A stretch of DNA of 64,000 nucleotides from Streptomyces sp. NBC_00554 (GCF_041431135.1 NZ_CP107799.1:4030001-4094000), one strand, 5' to 3'. Shown: positions 32,698 through 41,881, numbered from the stretch's first letter. Numbers and translations are program-made. The notes: a model not told the origin generated them from the letters alone.

Positions 32698-34134
32698 TCA
32701 GCCACACACATCCCGCCAGGCATCCGGAATCGCATCAGCCACGTCATGCGCCCCCACAGGCGCCCCATCCGCAGCAAACCGCCCCGCCAGCCCATGCAGA
32801 TACGCGGCAACACTCCCGGCATCGAGCGCCGACAGCCCCGCCGCAAGCAACGACCCCCCAAGCCCAGACAACACGTCCCCACTCCCCGCAGTGGCCAGCC
32901 ACCCCGTCCCGGTCGAGTTCACCCGCACCACCCCACCCCCGGCGTCAGCGACCAACGTCGTAGACCCCTTGAGCAGCACAGTCGCCCCATAAAGCCCCGC
33001 AAGCTCCCGCACGGCAGACAGCCGAGCCCCCTCGACAGACTCCCGCGAGACTCCGAGCAGCGCCGCCGCCTCCCCCGCGTGCGGCGTCATCAGCGTCGGC
33101 GCCCCCCGCCCCCGCACCACCACCCGCGAGGCCAGCCGCAACCCATCCGCGTCCAACAACACAGGCACATCCGCCGCCAGCGCCTCCCCCACGCCCGACG
33201 CATCGTCCCCGGCCCCCGGCCCCACCACCCACGCCTGCACCCGCCCGGCATGCTTGGGCCCCTGGTCGGACACCAGCGTCTCCGGAAAGCGGGCGAGAAC
33301 CGCGCCCCCGGCGGGCCCGACGTACCGCACGGCCCCCGCCCCACCCCGCAACGCCCCGGCCACGGCGAGCACGGCCGCCCCCGGATACCGCGCCGACCCG
33401 GCGGCGATCCCGACGACCCCCCGCCGGTACTTGTCGCTCTCAGCCCCCGGCACCGGCAGCCGCGCGGCGACATCCGCATGCTGCAGGGCCTCCAACTCGG
33501 GCTCGGCGGGCAGTTCGGCCCCGAGCCCGATGTCGACAAGCCGCACCGACCCGGCGTACTCCCGCGCCGGATCGATCAGCAGCCCCGGCTTGTGCGTCCC
33601 GAAAGTGACCGTGAGGTCGGCGCGGACAGCGGCCCCGAGCACCTCGCCGGTGTCCGCCTCGACGCCGCTCGGCAGATCGACGGCGACGACAGCCGCGCGG
33701 GAGCCGTCGACAACCCCGACCAGCGCCGCCGCATCGGCCCGGAGCCCACCCTTGCCCCCGATCCCGACGATCCCGTCGACAACGAGATCGGCCCGGCGGA
33801 CGATCTCCTCGGCGGCGGCGGGGCTCACGGTCCGCCCGCCGGCCCGGCGCAGGGCCTCAACCCCTCCCGGGTGCGTACGTTCGGGACTGAGCAGGACAGC
33901 CGTGACACCCGCCCCACGCGCCGCCAGCCGCGCCCCCGCGTACAGAGCGTCCCCGGCGTTGTCCCCGCTCCCCACCAGCAGCACGACCCGGCTCCCGTAC
34001 ACCCGCCCCAGCAACTGGGCGCAGGCGACGGCCAGTCCGGCGGCGGCGCGCTGCATCAACGCCCCCTCCGGAAGCCGCGCCATCAGGTCTCGCTCGGCAG
34101 TCCTCACGGTCTCCACGCTGTACGCAGTACGCAT
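32698..34134 (-). CDS. nnr: Bifunctional NAD(P)HX epimerase/dehydratase
   Basis: The 478-residue protein fuses a YjeF N-terminal epimerase (about 1-205, VVLLVGSGDNAGDALYAG) with a C-terminal ribokinase-like dehydratase (about 225-478, PTLMTPHAGEAAALLG and NSTGTGWLATAGSGDVLSG). Together they repair hydrated NADH and NADPH. It follows acpS by 19 bases, the common pairing. The start at 34134 is where family similarity begins; the ribosome site is weak. Confidence 0.95.
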   Translation of the reverse strand: MRTAYSVETVRTAERDLMARLPEGALMQRAAAGLAVACAQLLGRVYGSRVVLLVGSGDNAGDALYAGARLAARGAGVTAVLLSPERTHPGGVEALRRAGGRTVSPAAAEEIVRRADLVVDGIVGIGGKGGLRADAAALVGVVDGSRAAVVAVDLPSGVEADTGEVLGAAVRADLTVTFGTHKPGLLIDPAREYAGSVRLVDIGLGAELPAEPELEALQHADVAARLPVPGAESDKYRRGVVGIAAGSARYPGAAVLAVAGALRGGAGAVRYVGPAGGAVLARFPETLVSDQGPKHAGRVQAWVVGPGAGDDASGVGEALAADVPVLLDADGLRLASRVVVRGRGAPTLMTPHAGEAAALLGVSRESVEGARLSAVRELAGLYGATVLLKGSTTLVADAGGGVVRVNSTGTGWLATAGSGDVLSGLGGSLLAAGLSALDAGSVAAYLHGLAGRFAADGAPVGAHDVADAIPDAWRDVCG

Positions 34135-34153
34135 ACGGTCGAGTTTCCCGCAG

Positions 34154-34525
34154 CTATCCCTCCGCCACCACCACAGCCGAGGCCACACCGGCGTCGTGGC
34201 TAAGCGACACATGCCAGGACCGCACGCCCAGCTCGGCCGCGCGGGCGGCCACCGTGCCCGTCACCTTCAACCGCGGTTGACCGCTGTCCTCGACGTAGAC
34301 CTCGGCGTCCGTCCAGTGCAGGCCCGCCGGAGCGCCCAGCGCCTTGGCCACGGCCTCCTTGGCCGCGAAGCGGGCCGCGAGCGAGGCGACACCCCGCCGC
34401 TCACCGCTCGGCAACAGCAACTCGCTCTCCACGAACAGCCGTTCGGCCAGCCCAGGCGTACGCTCCAGCGAAGCCCGGAACCGGTCGATCTCCGCCACAT
34501 CGATACCGACCCCGATGATGCTCAT
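34154..34525 (-). CDS. acpS: Holo-[acyl-carrier-protein] synthase
   Basis: The 123-residue AcpS-type phosphopantetheinyl transferase has the magnesium-binding GIDVAEIDRF and the FAAKEAVAKALG motif. It activates acyl carrier proteins with coenzyme A. The ATG lacks a Shine-Dalgarno sequence, while TAGGGT lies six bases upstream, so the acpS-nnr mRNA is probably leaderless. Confidence 0.95.
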   Translation of the reverse strand: MSIIGVGIDVAEIDRFRASLERTPGLAERLFVESELLLPSGERRGVASLAARFAAKEAVAKALGAPAGLHWTDAEVYVEDSGQPRLKVTGTVAARAAELGVRSWHVSLSHDAGVASAVVVAEG

Positions 34526-34573
34526 GCCGAGACCCTACGGCGCTCCAGCACCGCCCCTTCCAACCCACCTCTA

Positions 34574-34612
34574 CGCGGAAGCAAGCTCGCACCACACGTA
34601 CTTGCCCCGTCA
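34574..34612 (-). pseudogene. Remnant of an ATPase-domain protein C-terminus
   Basis: The minus strand encodes RGKYVWCELASA and a stop, a sequence like the C-terminal end of the HATPase-domain proteins that neighbour XRE-DUF397 gene pairs. A TGA lies directly upstream in frame, so nothing more survives. Confidence 0.4.
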
Positions 34613-34668
34613 GCCGCCGCACCCTCCGCCTGCCGAGGCTCAGCTCAACATCTATCGAACGAGCTTCC

Positions 34669-34875
34669 GTGGAGTGGAGGACACGTCACTCGGGCCCAGG
34701 CGACGGCGACTCCTGCGTAGAGATCGCGAACTCACCCACCCACATAGCCATCCGCGACTCAAAGACCCCGGCCAGGGCAATCCTCACCTTCCCCACCGGG
34801 GCCTTCTCCACCTTCCTCGACGCCCTAAAGTCAGCTCACTCCACCGTCACCGACTTCGCCAGGTTCCGAGGCTGA
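34669..34875 (+). pseudogene. Orphan DUF397 remnant
   Basis: A plus-strand frame reads WRTRHSGPGDGDSCVEIANS, then RDSKTPARAILTF, matching the DUF397 small-protein family (S-G-x-x-x-x-C-V-E and R-D-S-K). These genes normally follow an XRE-family regulator, which is absent. There is no ribosome site at the GTG, the upstream part of the domain seems shifted out of frame, and the 3' end overlaps glmS by 40 bases in antisense. It looks like a decayed copy, although a short functional protein cannot be excluded. Confidence 0.6.
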
Positions 34876-36683
34876 TCCACCTCGTTCCCCCGAGCCGTGG
34901 CCAGCTCACAAGCGAAGACCTGCAACGGCACCGTGGCCACCAGCGGCTGCAGCAAGGTCGGCGTGGCCGGGATCCGGATCAGGTGGTCCGCGTACGGCAC
35001 GACCGCCTCGTCCCCCTCCTCCGCGATCACGATCGTCCGCGCACCCCGCGCCCGGATCTCCTGGATGTTGGACACGATCTTGTCGTGGAGAACGGACCGC
35101 CCCCGGGGCGAGGGGACGACCACGACGACCGGCAGGTCATCCTCGATCAGTGCGATCGGCCCGTGCTTCAGTTCGCCCGCCGCGAAGCCCTCGGCGTGCA
35201 TGTACGCCAGTTCCTTGAGCTTGAGCGCGCCCTCCAGCGCGACCGGATAGCCCACGTGCCGCCCGAGGAACAGCACCGTGTTCTTGTCGGCGAGGGAGCG
35301 CGCCAGCTCCCGTACGGGCTCCATGGTCTCCAGGACGCGGTCGACCGAAGCGGAGATCTGGGACAGGTCGCGGATCACAGCCTGGATCTCGTCGCCCCAC
35401 TTGGTGCCGCGCACCTGGCCGAGGTACAGGGCCACCAGGTAGCAGGCCACCAGCTGCGTCAGGAACGCCTTCGTCGAAGCGACGGCGACCTCCGGGCCGG
35501 CGTGCGTGTACAGCACCGCGTCCGACTCGCGCGGGATCGTCGAGCCGTTGGTGTTGCAGATGGCCAGCACCTTGGAGCCCTGTTCGCGCGCGTGTCGCAG
35601 CGCCATGAGGGTGTCCATGGTCTCGCCGGACTGCGAGATGGCGATGACCAGCGAGCGCGAGCCCAGGATGGGGTCCCGGTAGCGGAACTCGCTCGCCAGC
35701 TCCACCTCGCACGGGATCCGCGTCCAGTGCTCGATGGCGTACTTGGCGATCAGCCCGGCGTGGAAGGCCGTACCGCAGGCGACGATGACGACCTTGTCGA
35801 CCTCACGCAGCTCGTGGACCGGGATCCGCACCTCGTCCAGCGTCAGCAGGCCGGACGCGTCGATGCGCCCCAGCAAGGTGTCGGCGACCGCCTTGGGCTG
35901 CTCGGCGATCTCCTTGAGCATGAAGTAGTCGTAGCCCCCCTTTTCGGCCGCCGAGGCGTCCCAGTCCACGTGGAAGGCGCGTACCTCGGCGGGGAGGCCG
36001 TCGAAGCCGGTGACCGTCACCCCGTCCCGGCGCAGCTCCACCACCTGGTCCTGGCCCAGCTCGATCGCCGACCGCGTGTGGGCGATGAACGCGGCGACGT
36101 CCGAGGCGAGAAAGGCCTCGCCCTCTCCGACGCCCACCACGAGGGGCGAGTTCCGCCGCGCGCCGACGACCACGTCCGGCTCATCGGCGTGCACCGCCAC
36201 CAGCGTGAACGCGCCTTCGAGGCGCCGGCACACCAGCCGCATGGCCTCCGCCAGGTCCGCGCAGACCGAGAACTCCTCGGCGAGCAGATGCGCGACCACC
36301 TCGGTGTCCGTCTCGGAGGCCAGGTGGTGCCCGCGTTCGGCCAACTCGGCCCTGAGGACCGCGAAGTTCTCGATGATCCCGTTGTGCACGACGGCGACCC
36401 GGCCGGCGTTGTCCAGGTGCGGATGGGCGTTCGCGTCCGTGGGCCCGCCGTGCGTGGCCCACCGGGTGTGCCCGATCCCCGTCGACCCGGTCGGCAGCGG
36501 CCTTTCGACCAGCTCCTTCTCCAGGTTGACCAGTTTCCCGGCCTTCTTCGCGGCGGCGAGCCCCCCGTCCGCCGGCACGGCGACTCCTGCCGAGTCGTAC
36601 CCCCGGTACTCCAGTCGCTTCAGTCCGGCCATCACCACGTCAAGCGCCGACTGCGACCCCACGTATCCCACGATTCCGCACAT
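34836..36683 (-). CDS. glmS: Glutamine-fructose-6-phosphate aminotransferase
   Basis: The 615-residue enzyme starts MCGIVGYVG, with the N-terminal cysteine nucleophile C2, and has a glutaminase domain (about 1-230) and two SIS isomerase domains (SQSGETMDTLMAL, AEGFAAGELKHGPIAL). It makes glucosamine-6-phosphate for peptidoglycan. GlmM, the next enzyme, is encoded about 3.6 kb away. The start is fixed by the need for C2 after methionine removal. The gene diverges from coaA. No glmS ribozyme is expected or seen. Confidence 0.97.
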   Translation of the reverse strand: MCGIVGYVGSQSALDVVMAGLKRLEYRGYDSAGVAVPADGGLAAAKKAGKLVNLEKELVERPLPTGSTGIGHTRWATHGGPTDANAHPHLDNAGRVAVVHNGIIENFAVLRAELAERGHHLASETDTEVVAHLLAEEFSVCADLAEAMRLVCRRLEGAFTLVAVHADEPDVVVGARRNSPLVVGVGEGEAFLASDVAAFIAHTRSAIELGQDQVVELRRDGVTVTGFDGLPAEVRAFHVDWDASAAEKGGYDYFMLKEIAEQPKAVADTLLGRIDASGLLTLDEVRIPVHELREVDKVVIVACGTAFHAGLIAKYAIEHWTRIPCEVELASEFRYRDPILGSRSLVIAISQSGETMDTLMALRHAREQGSKVLAICNTNGSTIPRESDAVLYTHAGPEVAVASTKAFLTQLVACYLVALYLGQVRGTKWGDEIQAVIRDLSQISASVDRVLETMEPVRELARSLADKNTVLFLGRHVGYPVALEGALKLKELAYMHAEGFAAGELKHGPIALIEDDLPVVVVVPSPRGRSVLHDKIVSNIQEIRARGARTIVIAEEGDEAVVPYADHLIRIPATPTLLQPLVATVPLQVFACELATARGNEVDQPRNLAKSVTVE

Positions 36684-36819
36684 GGGCGGCAGCCTAAGGG
36701 CCGGAAGCCGCCCGAACCCGGCGCCTCGTGCCCGATATCGGAAATTCCCACCCCTCGCCGCGCTCCCCCAGGAGCAACCCGCGTGACGGACCCCACGCCC
36801 CATCACGTCCACACTCCCG

Positions 36820-36832
36820 TAACAATGGGCTG
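36820..36832 (+). promoter_or_regulatory. Leaderless -10 box of coaA
   Basis: TAACAA lies seven bases before the GTG start of coaA, with no Shine-Dalgarno sequence between them. Confidence 0.55.
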
Positions 36833-37822
36833 GTGATCTCTCCGGTCTCCTCGTTGCCGCGGAGCGCCCACCGGTCCAAGCCGGAGGCGACTCCCTACGT
36901 CGACCTCACCCGTGCCGAGTGGAGCGCGCTGCGCGAAAAAACGCCGCTCCCGCTGAACGCCGAGGAGGTCGAGAAGCTGCGCGGCCTGGGCGATGTCATC
37001 GACCTCGACGAGGTGCGGGACATCTACCTGCCGCTGTCCAGGCTGCTCAATCTGTACGTCGGTGCCACGGACGGGCTCAGAGGCGCCCTGAACACCTTCC
37101 TGGGCGAGAAGGGCTCCCAGTCCGGCACGCCCTTCGTCATAGGCGTCGCGGGCTCGGTGGCCGTCGGCAAGTCCACGGTCGCCCGCCTCCTGCAGGCCCT
37201 GCTCTCCCGCTGGCCCGAGCACCCGCGCGTCGAGCTGGTCACCACGGACGGCTTCCTGCTCCCCACCAAGGAGCTCGAGGCGCGCGGCCTGATGTCGCGG
37301 AAGGGTTTCCCCGAGTCGTACGACCGCCGCGCGCTCACCCGGTTCGTCGCCGACATCAAGGCGGGCAAGGACGAGGTGACGGCCCCCGTCTACTCGCACC
37401 TGATCTACGACATCGTCCCCGGCCAGCGGCTCACGGTCCGCCGCCCCGACATCCTGATCGTCGAGGGCCTGAACGTCCTGCAGCCCGCCCTGCCCGGCAA
37501 GGACGGCCGCACCCGCGTCGGTCTCGCCGACTACTTCGACTTCAGTGTGTACGTCGACGCCCGCGCCGAGGACATCGAGGCCTGGTACCTCAACCGCTTC
37601 CGCAAGCTGCGCGCCACGGCATTCCAGAACCCCTCCTCGTACTTCCGCAGGTACACCCAGGTCTCCGAGGATGAGGCCCTCGACTACGCCCGTACGACCT
37701 GGCGGACCATCAACAAGGTGAACCTGCTGGAGAACGTGGCGCCTACCCGGGGCCGCGCGACCCTCGTCGTGCGCAAGGGCCCGGACCACAAGGTGCAGAG
37801 GCTGAGCCTGCGCAAGCTTTGA
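36833..37822 (+). CDS. coaA: Pantothenate kinase, type I
   Basis: The 329-residue P-loop kinase has GVAGSVAVGKST and the type I segments TTDGFLLPTKEL and IVEGLNVLQ. It commits pantothenate to coenzyme A. The GTG at 36833 is chosen because family similarity begins soon after and a -10 box sits seven bases before; the frame continues upstream to 36728. The stop codon abuts the end of the TnpB element. Confidence 0.95.
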   Translation: MISPVSSLPRSAHRSKPEATPYVDLTRAEWSALREKTPLPLNAEEVEKLRGLGDVIDLDEVRDIYLPLSRLLNLYVGATDGLRGALNTFLGEKGSQSGTPFVIGVAGSVAVGKSTVARLLQALLSRWPEHPRVELVTTDGFLLPTKELEARGLMSRKGFPESYDRRALTRFVADIKAGKDEVTAPVYSHLIYDIVPGQRLTVRRPDILIVEGLNVLQPALPGKDGRTRVGLADYFDFSVYVDARAEDIEAWYLNRFRKLRATAFQNPSSYFRRYTQVSEDEALDYARTTWRTINKVNLLENVAPTRGRATLVVRKGPDHKVQRLSLRKL

Positions 37823-37861
37823 CATGCTCCTTGCCCTGAAGGGCGAGGATTCCGGCCGTCG

Positions 37862-39139
37862 CTACCGAGTGCTGTGCCGCTGCGCGGCACGGCTCCTGGT
37901 GGGGATTCCGTGGCTTCCTGTTTCTTGACGCCGTGCCAGGATCGCTCCTGGTCCTACCGGCGCTCCGCAGGCTGATACCGCCAGTCCGGCGGCCGTCTTG
38001 ACGTTGGTTGCGGCGTTGACGTCACGGTCGTGGACGGTGCCGCAGGCGGCACAGGTCCATTCCCTCACGTCGAGGGGCTTGGGCCCGTCCTTGACTCCGC
38101 AGACAGAGCAGGTCTGGCTGGTCGGCTCGAACCGGTCGATCTTGACGAAGGTGTGCCCGTATCGGGCGGCCTTGTACTGGAGCATGTCCACGAAGGATGA
38201 CCAGCCCGCGTCGTGGACCGATTTCGCCAGCCGGGTCCGTGCGAGTCCGTTCACGGCCAGGTCCTCCACGGCGATCGCTTGGTTCTCGCGGATCAGCTTG
38301 CTGGAGAGCTGGTGGTGGAACTCGCGGCGGGCATCAGCCACTTGCACGTGGGCGCGGGCGACCTTCAGGCGGGCTTTGTCACGGTTCCTGGATCCCTTCT
38401 GTTTGCGGGGCAGCTCCCGCTGGGCCTTCTTCAGCTTCTTCTCCGCCCGGCGCAGGAAGCGCGGGGAGGAGACCTTCGTGCCGTCGGACAGGACCGCGAT
38501 GGGGGTCCCCCCGCGCGAGCGAAGCCGAGCGTGGGGGAGGGTGAGACCGAGATCGATGCCCACACTCTGGCCGGTGTCGGGCACGGTGGCGGCGTCGGTG
38601 TCCGGGTCGGTGTCGATCACGAAAGAGGCGAAGAACCGGTCCGCACTGTCCTTGATGACAGTGACCGAGGTGGGGGTGGTGGGCAGGGTCCGGGACCAGA
38701 CGACCTTCACCGCCCCGATCTTGGGCAGGTGCAGCCGTCCGCCCGGGGTGATGGACCAGCGGGCGTTGGCGGTGAACCGGATGGACTGCCGGGTGTCCTT
38801 GCGGGACTTGAACCGGGGAGCAGCGATCTTCGGACCCTTCCGCTCGCCCTTGAGACAGGCGAAGAAGTTGCGATAGGCGGACTCCACATCCCGCAGGGAC
38901 TGTTGGAGCACGACTGCGGAGACCTCACCCAGCCAGGACCGCTCCGGGCGCTTCTTCGCCTCGGTCACCAACGCCCTGGACAGCACGGCCGCCGACGGGT
39001 ACGGGGCACCCGTCTCGTGGGCGTCGCGGCGGGCGCGCACGGCGTCGTTGAACACGACCCGTGCGCACCCGAACGCCCGCGCCAGAGCGCGTTCCTGGCC
39101 GGGCTCCGGGTACAGGCGAAAGGCGTACCGGAGCTGCAT
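37862..39139 (-). CDS. tnpB: TnpB-family RNA-guided endonuclease (OrfB), with an internal insertion
   Basis: The 425-residue protein has the N-terminal helix-turn-helix-like domain, a RuvC-like core with D196 (GIDLGLT), E292 (AVEDLAV) and D373 (DRDVNAATN), and a zinc ribbon C344, C347, C363, C366. TnpB proteins cut DNA guided by a transposon-end RNA. Residues 201-214 (LPHARLRSRGGTPI) are an insertion immediately after the first catalytic strand, encoded by an inverted-repeat sequence; the flanking GIDLGLT and AVLSDGTKV would otherwise be nearly contiguous. The start is the ATG at 39139, where the family begins. The protein may be inactive. Confidence 0.92.
   Translation of the reverse strand: MQLRYAFRLYPEPGQERALARAFGCARVVFNDAVRARRDAHETGAPYPSAAVLSRALVTEAKKRPERSWLGEVSAVVLQQSLRDVESAYRNFFACLKGERKGPKIAAPRFKSRKDTRQSIRFTANARWSITPGGRLHLPKIGAVKVVWSRTLPTTPTSVTVIKDSADRFFASFVIDTDPDTDAATVPDTGQSVGIDLGLTLPHARLRSRGGTPIAVLSDGTKVSSPRFLRRAEKKLKKAQRELPRKQKGSRNRDKARLKVARAHVQVADARREFHHQLSSKLIRENQAIAVEDLAVNGLARTRLAKSVHDAGWSSFVDMLQYKAARYGHTFVKIDRFEPTSQTCSVCGVKDGPKPLDVREWTCAACGTVHDRDVNAATNVKTAAGLAVSACGAPVGPGAILARRQETGSHGIPTRSRAAQRHSTR
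38498..38539. repeat. Palindromic repeat inserted in frame in tnpB
   Basis: A 42-base block containing TCCCCCCGCGCGAGCGAAGC reads as an imperfect hairpin (CCCCC and GGGGG outer arms around a GCTCGGCTTCGCTCG-like centre). Its length is a multiple of three, so tnpB stays open. Confidence 0.8.
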
Positions 39140-39379
39140 GCCGCCGATCGTATGAACGAGGCCCGCTCTCATGAACCCGGAACATCCGTTCCCCACATCA
39201 CCCCTGCCAGGCAGAAGACAACGAGCCCTCCCGGCTCCGCCGACAGCAGCGTGCACCGACACCCACGACCGTGCCGCTCCACGGCACAGCCGCCGGATTC
39301 TCCACACCCCCGACGTGAACGCCGGAGCACCGAGAATGAATCCCGGTAGCAGTCCATGCGAGCCGTGTAGAAAGACGTC

Positions 39380-40321
39380 ATGCTGCATCTGCGCCTGATC
39401 ACCCCGGCCGGCAAGACGGACGACGTGGTGCGCCTGATCGAGAACACGGTCGGCACCGCCCATCTCGTGGTCGTGCCGGGCGCCGCCCGCAACCCCGCCG
39501 GAGACGTGGTGATGGTCGACGTCGCGCGCGAGGCGGGCGACGAACTCATCAGCGGTCTCCAGGAGTTGGACCTCGACAAGACCGGCTCGATCGCCGTCGA
39601 GAACATCGACCTGTCACTGTCGAAGCGCGCCGACAAGGCGGAGGACGAGGCGCCGGGCGAGGGTGTGGACGCGGTGCTGTGGGAGCACCTGACGGACGCG
39701 ACGCACGAGGAGTCGACGCTCAGCGTCACCTATGTGGGGCTCCTGGCGGTCGCGACGATGCTCGCGGCCTGCGGTGTGATGCTCGACAACGCGATCCTGA
39801 TCGTGGGCGCGATGGCCGTGGGCCCGGAGTTCGGGCCGCTCGCCGGGATCTCCACGGCGCTGGTGCAGCGGGCCCCGCAACTGGTGTGGCGGTCGCTGTG
39901 GGCGCTGCTCGCCGGGTTCGCCGTCGCCATAGTGCTGACGGCGGGCTTCAGTTGGCTGCTGGACGCGCTCGGGCTGTTCGAGAGGTCGATGGTGGAGGCG
40001 GCCCGGCCGAACACGGCCTTCATCTGGAAGCCCGACTGGATGTCCTTCGTCGTGGCCTTCCTGGCGGGCGTCGCGGGCACCCTCTCGCTCACGTCCGCGA
40101 AGTCCGGCGCGCTGATCGGCGTCGCGATCTCGGTGACGACGGTCCCGGCGGCGGCGAACGCGGCGGTGGCCTTCAGCTACACGGACTACTCCCAGACCTG
40201 GGGCTCCACTTGGCAGCTCCTCGCCAACCTCGGCGGCATCATCGCCGCCGGCACGCTCACGCTGCTCGCCCAGAAGTGGTTCTGGGCGAGACAGCGCGCG
40301 CGTACACCTGAAGTGGCCTAG
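39380..40321 (+). CDS. DUF389 multi-spanning membrane protein
   Basis: The 313-residue protein has a soluble N-terminal domain (about 1-100) and a membrane domain with about five to six helices (TYVGLLAVATMLAACGVML, AILIVGAMAVGPEFGPLAGI and others), the DUF389 layout. A transport role is suspected for the family, with no known substrate. The ATG at 39380 has no clear ribosome site. Its stop overlaps the convergent glmM stop by four bases. Confidence 0.88.
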   Translation: MLHLRLITPAGKTDDVVRLIENTVGTAHLVVVPGAARNPAGDVVMVDVAREAGDELISGLQELDLDKTGSIAVENIDLSLSKRADKAEDEAPGEGVDAVLWEHLTDATHEESTLSVTYVGLLAVATMLAACGVMLDNAILIVGAMAVGPEFGPLAGISTALVQRAPQLVWRSLWALLAGFAVAIVLTAGFSWLLDALGLFERSMVEAARPNTAFIWKPDWMSFVVAFLAGVAGTLSLTSAKSGALIGVAISVTTVPAAANAAVAFSYTDYSQTWGSTWQLLANLGGIIAAGTLTLLAQKWFWARQRARTPEVA

Positions 40322-41676
40322 CCGAGAGCGGACTTCACGGCGTCCGCGAGCCGCCCGGCCACCGACCGCGCGTGGTCGATGTCGGCGGCCTCGACCATCA
40401 CCCGTACGAGCGGCTCGGTGCCGGAGGGACGGAGCAACACCCGCCCGGTGGCGCCGAGTTCACGCTCGGCGTCGGCCACGGCGGAGGCCAGTTCGGCGGA
40501 GGTCCCCACCCGCGACCTGTCGACGTCCGGCACATTGATGAGCACCTGCGGCAGCCGCTCCATGACGGACGCGAGGTCCCGGAGCGTACGACCGGTCTGG
40601 GCGACCCGGGCCGCGAGGAGCAGCCCGGTCAGCGTGCCGTCGCCGGTGGTGGCGTGGTCGAGGATGATCACGTGCCCGGACTGCTCGCCGCCGAGCGCGT
40701 ACCCGTGCTTCTTCATCTCCTCCAGGACGTAGCGGTCACCGACCGCCGTCTGCACGAAGGACAGGCCCTCGCGCTCCATGGCGAGCTTGAAGCCCAGATT
40801 GGACATGACCGTCGCGACAACGGTGTCGGAGCGCAGTGCGGAACGCTCCCGCATCGCCAGCGCGAGTACGGCCAGAATCTGGTCCCCGTCGACCTCGGCA
40901 CCCGTGTGGTCCACGGCGAGGCAGCGGTCGGCGTCGCCGTCGTGCGCGATGCCGAGGTCGGCGCCGTGCTCGAGGACGGCGGCCTGGAGCTTCTCCATGT
41001 GGGTGGAGCCGCATCCGTCGTTGATGTTGAGCCCGTCCGGCTCGGCGCCGATCGTGATGATCTCTGCGCCGGCGCGCGCGAAGGCCTCGGGCGACACCCG
41101 GGCCGCGGCACCGTGCGCCTCGTCGAGGACGACCTTCAGACCGTCGATGCGGTTCGGGAGTACGCCGAGGAGGTGGGCGACGTACCGGTCGAAGCCCTCG
41201 TCGTAGCTGCGCACGCGGCCCACGCCCGAGCCGGTCGGCCGGTCCCAGGGAGCGCCGGTGCGGTGCTCCTCGTAGACGCCCTCGATCCGGTCCTCCAGCT
41301 CGTCGGCGAGCTTGTGGCCACCGCGGGCGAAGAACTTGATGCCGTTGTCGGGCATGGCGTTGTGGCTGGCGGAGAGCATCACGCCGAGGTCGGCGCCCAG
41401 CGCACCGGTGAGGTACGCCACCGCGGGGGTGGGCAGCACACCGACGCGCAGGACGTCCACGCCCGCGCTGGCCAGACCGGCGACCACGGCGGCCTCCAGG
41501 AACTCCCCGGACGCGCGCGGGTCACGACCGACCACCGCGACTGCCCGGTGGCCCTCGAACGTGCCCGCCTCGGCCAGTACGTGCGCCGCCGCGACGGAGA
41601 GACCGAGCGCGAGCTCGGCCGTCAGATCCGCGTTGGCAACACCGCGCACGCCGTCCGTGCCGAAGAGTCGTCCCAC
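40318..41676 (-). CDS. glmM: Phosphoglucosamine mutase
   Basis: The 452-residue enzyme has the active phosphoserine S104 in LSASHN, the magnesium loop DGDADR and the C-terminal phosphate-binding RPSGTEPLVRV. It converts glucosamine-6-phosphate to glucosamine-1-phosphate for UDP-GlcNAc. AGGAGG lies just before the GTG at 41676. It follows rplM-rpsI, separated by a terminator. Confidence 0.97.
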   Translation of the reverse strand: MGRLFGTDGVRGVANADLTAELALGLSVAAAHVLAEAGTFEGHRAVAVVGRDPRASGEFLEAAVVAGLASAGVDVLRVGVLPTPAVAYLTGALGADLGVMLSASHNAMPDNGIKFFARGGHKLADELEDRIEGVYEEHRTGAPWDRPTGSGVGRVRSYDEGFDRYVAHLLGVLPNRIDGLKVVLDEAHGAAARVSPEAFARAGAEIITIGAEPDGLNINDGCGSTHMEKLQAAVLEHGADLGIAHDGDADRCLAVDHTGAEVDGDQILAVLALAMRERSALRSDTVVATVMSNLGFKLAMEREGLSFVQTAVGDRYVLEEMKKHGYALGGEQSGHVIILDHATTGDGTLTGLLLAARVAQTGRTLRDLASVMERLPQVLINVPDVDRSRVGTSAELASAVADAERELGATGRVLLRPSGTEPLVRVMVEAADIDHARSVAGRLADAVKSALG

Positions 41677-41770
41677 TTGTCCTCCTGAGAAAGCTTCAGA
41701 ATTCGGACGTCATCCGATCACACGAGCCTTTGAGCACCTTGTGCCGTTATACGCCTAAGGCTGTGATAAA

Positions 41771-41812
41771 CGAACGCCCCGACGGCACTGTGGCGTGCCG
41801 CCGGGGCGTTCG
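41771..41812 (-). terminator. rplM-rpsI terminator
   Basis: CGAACGCCCCG and CGGGGCGTTCG pair outside, CGGCAC and GTGCCG inside, with one mismatch between. The hairpin begins 70 bases past the rpsI stop. Confidence 0.85.
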
Positions 41813-41881
41813 GACGTACTACGCGTAACCACACGTGCTCGACCGACCACACGTGCTACGCGTACGAGCAGGCAGCGAAGA

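Larger units (their letters stand above)
37823..39139 (-). mobile_element. Solitary IS605/IS607-type TnpB element
   Basis: The unit contains tnpB, 39 bases beyond its stop with a small hairpin (CTTGCCCT and AGGGCGAG, near 37830), and no tnpA transposase. One end lies at the coaA stop codon; the other, upstream of 39139, cannot be fixed by eye. It is therefore an immobile or trans-mobilised element. Confidence 0.65.

Noticed and set aside
34344..36836. An 830-codon plus-strand frame opposite glmS
   Set aside because: It is an antisense shadow. Only the short DUF397-like stretch in a different frame near 34700 has family character.
39140..39463. An N-terminal extension of TnpB in the same frame
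   Set aside because: The extra residues show no TnpB similarity and the family start MQLRYAFRLYP has an ATG.
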